From NCBI GenBank assembly GCA_021292105.1, contig CM037870.1, forward strand, positions 61,964,167 through 62,028,166: a stretch of DNA of 64,000 bases, written 5' to 3'. Positions 27,620-40,369 of the stretch are shown piece after piece. The number at the start of each line of letters is the position of its first letter. Positions within the stretch are counted from its first letter, which is position 1. This stretch comes from Anadara kagoshimensis (lineage: Eukaryota; Mollusca; Bivalvia; Arcoida; Arcidae). The notes beneath the pieces are model-generated. The model worked only from the letters and a program-made list of their open reading frames with translations. It was not told the origin of the DNA and searched no databases. The translations under genes and the position numbers were made by a program.

Positions 27620-30600
27620 CTGCTGGCGCTGGATCCTAGCTTTACTTAATTCCCTTGTTTATATTGCAACACTGTTGAGAGGGAGAGATGGGGTGGTAAA
27701 TTTAACACCCCTGTCAGTATAAATAATGACAATTATGGGTCTGTTGTCTTTGAAAGCGGATATCTGGTCATATAAAATTTGTTGAACGAGGGGGAGGATC
27801 AAGATGAACAATTGTTTTTATTTTTCTGGATAGTTGTTATAGGACAGTGACACTAATTGAGAAGCTATTTAATAGCTAGCTACGCATTTTTATTACAACA
27901 TTTTCAAATTTATTATCTCTTTTATTACATTAACATTCACTATCTAATGATGATTATCTAATCAGATTTGACTTTTGACCTTTATGTACTAATTCTGATG
28001 CTTTTGTTTTTGAATCGCTTCTAACACAGAAGGCACACTTTGCTATCTCTAACATTTCAGAATCCGAATCCGAATCTGGATCAGAATTGAATTCACCATC
28101 CACACCCACCAAAGATTGGCCCAAAATTCCAATTCCCGACCTTGTGATTGCAGGTAAGAAGGAATGACTGTAACCATGGTTACGATTGACCTATATTAAA
28201 CACCCTAATTTACTAGCTGGTACTAATTATTATTGTTGTACAATTAGTACAAGTAGTTGTAGGTACTAATAGGTGAGTCTGTAGCGTCTGTAAGTCTTGT
28301 CACGTGACCATCATGAATTTGGGATTTAAGGGTACAAGATTAGAATTAACATCAAATGATTTCTTGAAAAACTTTTTTGTACACTGTCAGTTCCATCAAA
28401 TGATCAATGTCAATGAGGTTTCTAAACAATCAGTTGATGAAACTGGCAACATACAAGAGCAATAAGCGTGCACAGAAACCATGTCAAATGACATCTCTAA
28501 ATAATCACTTTAAAGGACAAATAGCTTAAAGTATGATAGGCATGCTTAGAGTACCATGTCAAATGACATCTCTAAATAATCAATTTAAAGGACAAATAGC
28601 TTAAAGTATGATAGGCATGCTTAGAGTACCATGTCAAATGACATCCCTAAACGATCAGTTGATGAAACTGACAACCTACAAAAACAATAGCTGAATAGGC
28701 ATGCTTAGAGTACCATGTCAAATGACATCTCTAAATAATCACTTTAAAGGACAAATAGCTTAAAGTATGATAGGCATGCTTAGAGTACCATGTCAAATGA
28801 CATCCCTAAACGATCAGTTGATGAAACTGACAACCTACAAAAACAATAGCTGAATAGGCATGCTTAGAGACCATGTCAAATGACATCCCTAAACAATCAG
28901 TTGATGAAACTAACAACCTACAAAAACAATAGCTGAATAGGCATGCTTAGAGACCATGTCAAATGACATCCCTAAACAATCAGTTGATGAAACTAACAAC
29001 CTACAAAAACAATAGCTGAATAGGCATGCTTAGAGACCATGTCAAATGACATCCCTAAACAATCAGTTGATGAAACTAACAACCTACAAAAACAATAGCT
29101 GAATAGGCATGCTTAGAGACCATGTCAAATGACATCCCTAAGCAATCAATTGACGAAACTGACAACCTATAGCCAAATAGACATGCTTAGAAACTCAATA
29201 AACAATTTATCATTTGATGGAATCAATGACAATGCTTGTTCTCTGACATCATACTGTGGGGAATACTTACGGTTAAAAAATTGATTTCAGACAAGACTTA
29301 CATACCCTACTGTTATGTACTAATACAATACTGGATTTTATTGGTAGTGTTGATTAGAACAGGTACTTGAACCAGATGAAATAATCTGGATAGATACTGT
29401 GGGGCACAATGTCCAGTCACATTGTTTATTGACAGCCTGAATGAAAATCCCATTCAATGTTTAAATCAAGTTAGGTAACAAGTTTCTTAAAATATATATA
29501 GAATATTGATTTTTTTTATAATGGAATGCCATTTATTTCTTATTTATTATTTATGAATAACTGGTATTAGTTACCATGTAGATAGATTGTGCAAGGATAC
29601 TAAAAACTCCATTCTGGAATCTGAAATTATGTCAAATATGTTTTTGATCCTTAAGTACCATAGCTTTCCTACTATCTTTATATACCATCAACTTACATCT
29701 GAAATATACATGTAGATTAAAACAACTCTTCTGTTATCCATATACTATATACATATATACTACAATTATCATTACAACTATATAAAGATGTATTTACAGT
29801 TAAACCTCTTTATAAGGCCCCTCAATGGCATTGTCACATCACTTACCGCCAAAGTACAAGACTATTTCTTGAATGAAAAAGGATAGCAATGAATGAGGCT
29901 TTTACTTTACTGTAAAAACCTCATTAAAATGCCTCTTTGCTTGCTCATTTGTTACCACTGTATTTACAAGTCCCAAAATCCATCTCTTGAAATATCCCTT
30001 GAATAATTACCAATACCCTTCATAATGCCAAAATTTGACTAAATAAATGGTGGCAATGAATCAAGGTTTTACTGTATATATACCGTAACATATTTATTCG
30101 CCCTAGCTTTCTGAAGATTTTTGGGCAATAGGTACTAAGATTTGTGACAAATATTATAGTTATTTGTTTATTAAATTAAGCTATTTATTTGATACTAATT
30201 TGTATGTAAATAAACATGTGCATAAATACACCTATATACACACATGTATATACATTGAGTAATCATATTTAAGTTGATTCATAAAAATAATAATTATGTA
30301 TGTACAAGTATGTTTACAAATTTTATTTTGAAATGTTTAGTGTTTAGTCATATAATATTGGTACTAGGCCAAGCAAATATAATCATTTAGTACATGAGGT
30401 AATGAGGTACTGATACATTTACAAATATTTTTGATTTTCTAGTGTTTAGTCATATAATATTGGTACTAGGCCAAGCAAATATAATCATTTAGTACATGAG
30501 ATAATGAGGTACTGATACATTCACAAATATTTTTGATTTTCTAGTGTTTAGTCATATAATATTGGTATTAGGCCAAGCAAATATAATCATTTAATACATA

Positions 30601-30743
30601 AGGTACTGAGGTTTAGTGGTGTGGTTAGTCATATATAATATTGGTTCTGGTATATTTAGGCCAAGCATAAGCTTAGCATTTGCTTTTAAGTTGCTGTGTT
30701 TCATTTTTGAAGTTAGAAATTTTAGAATAAATTGTGCATTTAC

Positions 30744-30779
<36 letters not shown>

Positions 30780-33700
30780 GAAATTGGGTGAACAGAAAAT
30801 TGAATATTTTTGTCAGGTATTTTTGTTTTTCTATACTGTGACATCATTGTTGCTCAATAAAGTGTATATGAAAACAAGAAAAATCTTTAGTCCTGCATTT
30901 GATCTAGTTTTATGAATGATTTGAGGCAAAATTTGCCATTTTGATTTTGACCTTGCACAAAAAACTTATCGAGGCTTGTGAAAATTGGGAATCAGGCTAC
31001 TGAATCTGTTGTTAAAACTAACCGATAGATTAGCTAAACCACTTGTTCAAGCTTTTAAAAGATATTTAATCGCACAATATAATTTTATGGAAAAAGGTAC
31101 TCCCCATCTTCCATAAAAAAGAACAGAACAAAAAATCATTGTAATATTATAGTTTAAACACTTCAGTAACACCCAGTATATATTCCAGATCCTCAGATCA
31201 TGGCATCATGGGCATGTACAATAAAATTTTATGGGAAAAAATACTCCAGACCATGACTTCAAAAACAATCATTGTAATACTCTAGTTTCTAACACTTTAA
31301 TAATATACATGTACTGATATATTACAGGTCCACCCATTGTGCAACCAGAACCTAAAGTTGAAGTTGTACAAGAGGAGGAAGAAAAGAAAAGGCCTACGAA
31401 GGTGGAACTATTTGATATGAATGACGATCACCTACAGTCATTCTTCCAAGTCAGACAGTCCACAGAACTCACGGATAAAATAGATGTCACAGTGGATGAT
31501 ATGAACGACTTGTTTATTTCGGCCAATGACATGTATGTTTGTTTCATCTGTTTATTTTACTCAGCCTTTTTAAGTTTTTCATATAAATATGAAAGAAAAC
31601 AAATGAAAAATAAAAAGTTATCATATTTTCTCATTATGTCTTTATTTAATCTTTGAACTCAAGCTATGAGCTATCTTGACCTTCAATACTCAAATATTCT
31701 TTACTAGATAGTGCCACTTATACATGTTGCACAGGTGCTATCTCTTAAGCTTACACTGAAAAAATAAATCTGTTTCTTTGGAATCTCATCCAAAGACTAC
31801 TTTGAGAGGCCCCAATGACTAAGTGATTTAACATACTGCTTTATGTATCACATCACCTGTCATCACCATTTTTTGAATCCCATTTGGGCAACATCATAAT
31901 GTGAGACAGTTTGTGTCATTAGTTTACTTTTGGAATGTCATTAGTTTTCTTCAAGCACTCTGGTTACCTTCACCATCTCTGAACTGTCTGGTTCAATATA
32001 CCTTAAGTGATAGAAATTTGATTGGAAGGAAAGATATCTAAGAAAATTTGTTTCTAATTGTATTTAGTCTGACAACAACTAAGAAGATAAGACCAAAAAG
32101 AAGACATACAGCACGCAGTAAAAACCCACTCAAGACAATCTCACAGACTGTAGAGGTAAAAATGGAGTATGAAGAAGTCATTACTGGTGTAGCTGAGAAA
32201 GAAAGCCGAAGGATGAAAACAGCTGCAAGTAAGTTTAAATTTGAATATTAAGTTATTTCATGAGGTAAGCAGATTTGAAATGCTAATTAAGTATTTATAA
32301 CTGTACATTTGTTATTAAGATACTGTTCCTTAAATTGATATTTGTTGGTCAGGATGTCCAGTGAAAATGAGGACACCATGAAAACGATTGATCTCACAGT
32401 GGAAAGTTAGTTGTATATCTGTATTTAATATATGTGTATTTTTATTTTCATAGTTGCAAAAGATGCTGGATTTGCCCAGGCAGCATTAGCAGGACTTGCC
32501 AGCACAGAGAACTTCGCCAAGGTGTCATTAAGAAAGACAGATGAAAATAGTACCCAGCTTGGTACATCTAGACTGGAGCCCTATAAAGATTTAATGTTGC
32601 TTCATGTCAAAGGTAAACTATTTTATAAACTTCAAGACCAAGTTGTTCAAGCTGAATTAGTTCTCTATATACACAGACAGTACCACCTGTATTCTCAAAA
32701 ATAGACCTTTTTCTGGTGTTGCCAACACAACAGCATTCATATACATCTTGCATTAGAACATTAAACAAATGTTCAATTTCTTGGTTGGTTCAGGTTGTTT
32801 GGTGAACTAGATGTATAAAAGAAGGAGACTTGAAACTGAAAAATGTACTTGACGACAGACAATGTAACTGAAAACTTGTGCAACACAATACAAATTAGTG
32901 ATAAAACAGGCAAACTAGACAATACAAATTAGTGATAAAACAGGCAAACTAGACAATACAAATTAGTGATAAAACAGGCAAACTAGACAATACAAATTAG
33001 TGATAAAACAGGCAAACTAGACAATACAAATTAGTGATAAAACAGGCAAACTAGACAATACAAATTAGTGATAAAACAGGCAAACTAGACAATACAAATT
33101 AGTGATAAAACAGGCAAACTAGACAATACTGGTACAAAAATAGACCAAACATATATGGAGACCACTGATTATAAAATGTCCAGTGGTGTTGTTATAGCAA
33201 TTGGTCATATTTTCTTTTTTCACTACCCTTTTTATCATCTAATTTACCTGTGGTTAAGGTGTAGCTAGCTAGACAGGAGGTGCTTACTTTTCTGGAGTCC
33301 CTGTCCTCGCTTCCCTGGTTGAAGTTCACATGTTAAATTTAATTTGCCAGTTTATTATTGTTTGATATAGACTATTATGGTTTTTGTTTGATGATCACTA
33401 GTTTTTATGATTTTTGTATAATGTAGGTCGACGTAGAGTACAGGTGAGACTTGTGGAGCCGTGTGCTAAATCTGTAAATAGTGGAGATTGTTACATACTT
33501 GTGATGAAAGATAAAGTTATTAACTGGGTCGGAGAGTATTGTAATGTCATTGAAAAGGCTAAGGTTAGTATTTAAGTACTGGATATGGTCAGAAAATGGT
33601 TAATTAAAGCTACAGTGTTTGCTACTTCCATTCAAAATGAGATACCAAAATTTTGAAATGAAATTAATATTTTGGTCTTGTTAATTAATAGTGACACTGA

Positions 33701-36700
33701 AAGCATACAATGTCTATTTTTACACTGCAGAAAAATAGAATAAAATATTGATGAATTGTTTAGTACTATAAAATATAGAGAAAAACATAAAATACATGTG
33801 CATAGATTTATTGTTCCACAGTATGACAGGGTATTATTTAATGCCCATTATATACCTTATTATCTAGGCTGGCTATTTCTCTCCCATTAGATACCCTATT
33901 ATCTGGGTTGGCTATTTCTCTATATACTGTAAATATATTAATTTTAGGGGTTTCAGCCATGATACATAAATGCTAATTTAAATCCAATGCCAAATTAAAT
34001 ACACTATCATAGTGCATCAGGTGATGCATGAGAATTACACTAACTAAACATGTTCAGATATACATGAATTTAAATTTTATCCAAATTATAATTTATGCTG
34101 AAATTTGTACATGCTAAAATCCATACATTTACTGTTATTACAAATAAACATTTCAGTTATTGTTGTACGTGTACTGTTTTATAGGCTGCTGATGTTGCCA
34201 CCGTAATCTGGCAGAAGAAGGATCTTGGTTGTAAAATGGCCAGCAGTGTTGTGACGGTAGAGGAGAAACGTCAACACTTGGGTCCTGGAAAAGTCTTCTG
34301 GAAAGCACTAGGTGGAATGGAAAAGGTTGACCGTAAGTAAATGTATATTATAGAGTGGAGTAATAGGGTTTTATGCTCTGGTATAAAGTATTTCACATAA
34401 ACAGCAAAACTTTGTTCTGGTAGTGCAAGTGGAGTAATGGCATTTTGCACATCAATTATGACTTTTCACTTATTTGTCAATGGCTTTCTCTGGATACTCC
34501 AGTTTCCACTACCATTCCAATATACAGGTTTTACTGAATATATAATTTGTAATACTTACTCTACACTTTGTAATTGTGAAATATTACTTGTACATGCAAC
34601 CATAAAGGTCAAATAAAAGTCTCACAAAACTTGAGTCTGATAAGTAGTTGTACTGAATATATTATTTGTTTTTACAGCTGCGGGACCCACCGAGGAAGAT
34701 GAACTGTATGAGAACCACATAGTGGAGACAAACATGATTTATCATATGGTAGAGAACACACTGGTCCCTTACAAGGAACACTGGGGTTTACAACCCAAGG
34801 TCGACATGCTGAAGAAAGATGAGGTATCTAGTTTATTTAATACAATAAAAGCCACCTGATAACTTTGCCACCACACTTTTCTCTACATTCAGTAAAACTG
34901 TGTTATAATGCCACTCTATAATTTTGCCACTTAACTTTTGTTTTGAAGAAAGATGAGGTGTCAAGTTTTATAAAATAGAAATACAGTAAAATCTTGTTTT
35001 AATGCCAATCAATAATTTAAAACACTTATTTGTTGAAGATGCCACCTTGTGTATTGTGCTTAAGAAAAATGAGATATCATATACAGTAAACTTTTATTTC
35101 AATACCACTTGATAAAACTTTACCACCTTGCTTATCACCACAGTACAATAAAACCTCTTTTTAATGCCCTTTGATAACTTTTCTACCTTGCTTATCACCA
35201 AACTATTTTGAACATCCAATATCCATATCTTCTATGTTTCTTCCTCTACAAGTCTCGCTTCATTTATTGTCAAACCACCTACAAATACAAAACTTTGACA
35301 GACAAAGTGTGGCAATAACTTGAGGTTTTACTGTATAATTCATTATATGTCTTTTATACTTGATATGTAAAATTAAGTTTTTGTTAATCTTTGCATCATC
35401 TCAATCCATTTTAGGTGATCGTGTTTGACTTTGGCAGCGAATTGTATGTATGGCAGGGTAAAAGTGTAAAGCCAGAACAGAGGAAACTTGGTGTTAAACT
35501 AGCCAGGCAGTTGTGGGAGAGAGGTTATGACTATAGCAATAGTGATATAAATCCTCTATGTCCATTACTGAGTGAGTACATCATATGTACATATCACATT
35601 GACATATGTGCAATACACATAAACATAAATGCTTTCATGTCGGGACACCTATGTGGCAGCTGAGTTGGTAGAGTGCTCCCTTGGTATGTGGAAGGTTGTG
35701 GGTTTGAAACCCAGCCGGGTCTGGCCAAGACTTGAAAATAGGTTGTGACTGTTCTTTCCCCAAGCACTCAGCATTTAAAAATGAAAGTCACGGGTCCTTC
35801 AGAGACCTTAAACACTGATCCCTTGTGTCATGACATGTTAAAGAACCCTCTGCACATTGCCCTTAGCAGACTACAAATGTAAACAATTCTGCCACTTCAT
35901 CTATAGCTGGTGATGTCTCCATTTACTGGTAAGTGAAATATTCTTGATTTGGATTTTAAACTTGATGTTCATTCAAACAACCATTCAAATGAGTTCAAAG
36001 TTTATGCTTGCACACATACATGTCAGAGAAAGGCAAATAGATAAACAAATGCAGACATGCAAGCCCACACATAAAATTCATGTAGAATTATTTTCAACTA
36101 GATATTAAATAATGTAATCCCCTAAAACTCCAGATCTTTGCAAAATCTTGGGAGTTTTAAGAGAAATCTCGAAATTTAGTCATCGTACATCCAGCTCCGG
36201 AGCACCTTGCTTCACTTCCCTGGTAAAAATTGACATGTTTTACTTAATATTCCAGATTTTAACTTTGCTTTTTGGATTGTGATTTGACCAATATGTTTAT
36301 GTTTGACAATTTACACAAATGTTATGAAATTTTACATAGTGTTCCATTGAAACTGCTTTACTATCATAAAATTAAATTTATGTTTATCTTTTACAGCTGA
36401 AGAAATGGGAGGTTTGGAAATGAAGGGAGCAGCTCGACCATCTTGGGCCTTGTTTGGTAAAGTCAACCAAAATATGGAGACTGCCTTGTTTCGAGAAAAG
36501 TTTTCTGATTGGCCAGATCAGTCCCGTATCATCAAGGTTAAAGGTCCAGGTGACAATAACAATAAAGTAAATATCACATTAATCTCTTACATAGCCTGTT
36601 GATTATATACAAGTCAAGCTGTGTGCTTCTGAAAAAAAAAACAATTAAAATTTGTAGTAAATTTGTAAATGAAAAATCAGATATACAGTAAAACCTTGTT

Positions 36701-39700
36701 TAAATGCCCTTTGATAATTTTGCTACCTTGCTTATCACCACACTATTTTCTACTTCCAAATTCAACTTCATCTAGGGTTTACTTTAAGCTTTACTGGATT
36801 TTTGCCAAACACCAAATGGTGGAGATAAATCAAGGCTCTTTTGTATTTTAAAATAATAGCTATTAAATCTTTCCCCACTTTATTGTGCCAGTTTCCTCAA
36901 TTTTTTAAACTTCCACTTTTGTTATTTCATCCATTTTGTTAGTTTCCAATTTTGTTAATAGTGTTAATTTTGTTAATTTCTACTTTGTAATAATTTGGTT
37001 AATCTTGATAATTTCAGAGTGATGGTGCTGATCTGAAGGCATATGATGCTAAGTTAATGATCCCAATTAATACTCAGCCTGTCTCGCTCGTCCTGGAGGG
37101 CTCACATGTAGGAAGAGGAAAAGAATGGTATGTTGTTACTTTCAAATTTAAAAAATCTTACTTAGTCTATTTTGAATTTAGGTTTTACTGTATTCATATA
37201 ATTTTTTCAATTTTACATTTCCACTACCGTAAAATTCTGGATGACGAGAGCATTTTATGATCATCAGTCATTCCTGTAAATAGTACATAATTATTTTGAA
37301 TACATGTATATATTTTAGGGCTGAAGATATGGAGGGATTTATAAGAGAGCAAGACATCGTTACGTTGGGTATAAATGTTTGGCATGTGTTAGAGTACGAC
37401 CATTTTCAAGTACCTGAGCATAGTCAAGGTCAATTCCATGATGGTGACACATATGTCGTTAGATGGCAATACATGATAACCAATAAAGGTACAGTAAAAC
37501 CTTACCATGATGCCCCTCAGTAACTTTGCCACCTCGCTTATCACCATGGTACAATGAAACATTATATATTGCCACCTAGATTATCACCATAGTACAGTGA
37601 AACCTTAGCTTCACTAAAATTACTTGATAATTCAATAATTTTGCCAGCTTGCTTATCACCAAAGTACAGTAAAACCTCATCAGCATGACCCCCAAAACTT
37701 TGCTATCTTGCTTATCACCAAACTATGGGAAAACCTCACTAAATTGCCCCAAGATTACTTTGTCACCTCACTTATCACCGAATTACAGTAAAACATCAAT
37801 ATAATGACTCCCAAAACTTTGCCATCTTGCTTGTCATCTAAGTACAGTAAAACCTCATTATAATACTTCTCAATAAGTGACATAACTTCTTACCACACTA
37901 TTTTGAATTCCTAAAATTCATTTCTTCTTTTTTTTCTTACAAAACTCCTTTGATTGATTTGTTGATGCAATCACAAATATTTACATCATCTTAACAAAAT
38001 TTACTCCTAATTAATTGAACATTGTACAGAATTATTAAACCACAAAATTTACCTATACATTTAATTTATTATATTTCAACAGGTATGAAGGATTTGAAAG
38101 GGACGCAGTCTCGACGATCTTTGGTTGGACGAGAACGATGTGCTTACTTCTTCTGGCAGGGAAAAGAGTCTACTATCAATGAAAAGGGGGCTTCAGCTTT
38201 AATGACAGTAGAGCTAGATGAAGAACGGGGTCCTCAGGTAAGGCGTGATAATAGTTCTTTATATGGGCTAGTGTGATAGCTACGTGTATAGTTTTATGCA
38301 AGCTATGTTCCCATTACTGGCATTCAAAATTGCCATTGGCTTCTAATTTCTAAGAGATTCTTTTAAATGTTTAAATAGTACTATTTTAGCAAATTTGTTA
38401 AAAATATTTTAAAAGGACTTAATTTTCAGTTTTTAAAAATTTGCAACTTTGTAATTTTAAATTTGTGGAAATCTAGCACAAGGATTTTTTTGCACAGACA
38501 ATAATTTAATTCTCCACATTTTATGTTATTTTTTAGGTTCGAGTTCCTGAAGGTAAGGAAATGCCATGTTTTCTTAACTTATTTGATGGTAACATGATAA
38601 TCCACAAAGGAAAACGTGAAGATGAAAGCACAAATACGCAAGGATGTTGGCGATGTTACTGTTTACGAGGGGATTATGAAAGTGAAATGTACCTAATGGA
38701 GATTGAAGCAGGAATCCAAAATTTACGAAGTCGATCATCTTTCTTATTTTTAAATGTGAATACAGGACTTTTGTATGTATGGCATGGCTGCAAGTCTCCA
38801 ACACATATTCGGAAAATGGCTGTGTCTGCGGCAGAAAGATTAAAACAGAAGTAAGTTATGAGTTCTATTGATATGTAAATATAAGTTCTTATTAGTCATG
38901 GGTGGTGGATAGATGGATAATGTTTAACACCCCAGTGAAAATTATATCACTTGTATTAAAATGTTTTTCTGGAATGGTGGAGAAAATCAAAATATCAAGA
39001 GAAAACACTCCACTAGTGAAGAGAACTGATAAAATTACTGCAGCTTTTTTCTGAAAAGTAGAGAAAGCCACAATAACCAAGAGAAAAATCTTAACCATTA
39101 GAAATTATTTCATAATGCAATGGAAATGTTTTTCTGGAATGATGGAAAAAATGTTGGAGAAAATACCTAACTAATGGCAATGGCAAGCAAATTAACAAAG
39201 CTTTTCAAGCAAAATATCTGACAAACTGTGATTGGAATCTAATTTATGAGAGGTGTTGTGATTGGTAAATTAGTAATTATATCCCCACAAAAAGAGGTAG
39301 TTTAGGGGAGTATATAAGAATTGGCTGTCCATCTGGCTGTCTATCCCAATATTGTGTCCGCTCCACATCTTCCATGTCTATGGATTGATTTTGATCAAAC
39401 TTGGTTCAAACGTAAACCGACATAATACAATGTGTCACACACAAAATTTAGGTGCTTAAGCTAAGGGTCATAACCCAATGACAAAACAGATATGAAGAGT
39501 ATAAGTCAGTTTAACGGACAGTTCCTCTTTAGACTAGAAAACAAATTTTACAACATTAACTATAATGAGCTTTTATTTATAGGTGTCCATTAGAGGTTGG
39601 TCTAGGTCCTAAAGTTCAGATTAACTGTAAAGAGTTGGTAGAAGGATCAGAAACTCTAGATTTCTGGAGATCTATGAATGTCACTAGAAATGACAGATCT

Positions 39701-40333
39701 TTATATTCATCACTTTTAACAGGTAATTTTTTTATTACATTAGTTTATTTTGATTGATTAAAATCCTAAATCCTAAATGCATGCAAAACTTAATAAACCA
39801 ACCAATAAGAAGCTTCAGTGTAGAGTGGAGTAATGGTGTTTTATGCCTCAGTCAAGTCCCTTCCATTTGCAGCACAGGTCAAACTGTAGATTGACTCGAT
39901 TAATACTGAGATATTCAATGTAAATCTGGAAACTGTAAAAATTTAGTGATAATCAAGCATTAACTCTTGGATTTGTAAGTAATTGAACAATTATGCCAGG
40001 GACACTGATGTAAAACTTCAGGGTTACATAGTTCATTCAAGTTTTAAGGTATGGCTTCTCTGTTATATATAATACTTCACTAGAAAAAATTATTAATCTT
40101 GTCATATTAGTACTTTCTTGTTGTAAGATGCTTGTACTCATCTATTTTTATTCTCTTTTTCAGAAAATACTGAATATAATCATACATTACGCTTATTCAG
40201 CATGTCCAGTGTGTCAGGTGTATTTGAAGTCCATGAAATATTAAATCCATCACGTACACCTGACCATGTCTCATCTTATCCAGTTTTACAGTCCGACATG
40301 TACAATGCCTCTCAGCCAGGTAAGTTTTGTTTG

Positions 40334-40369
<36 letters not shown>

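Noticed and set aside
28485..29185. CRISPR-like array because of even spacing
   Set aside because: Whole units repeat without unique spacers, in an animal intron.
34185..34332. KVFW in exon 15 as the RVxF partner of the SILK array
   Set aside because: It falls within a conserved gelsolin-like repeat, so it is probably buried and not a free docking motif.
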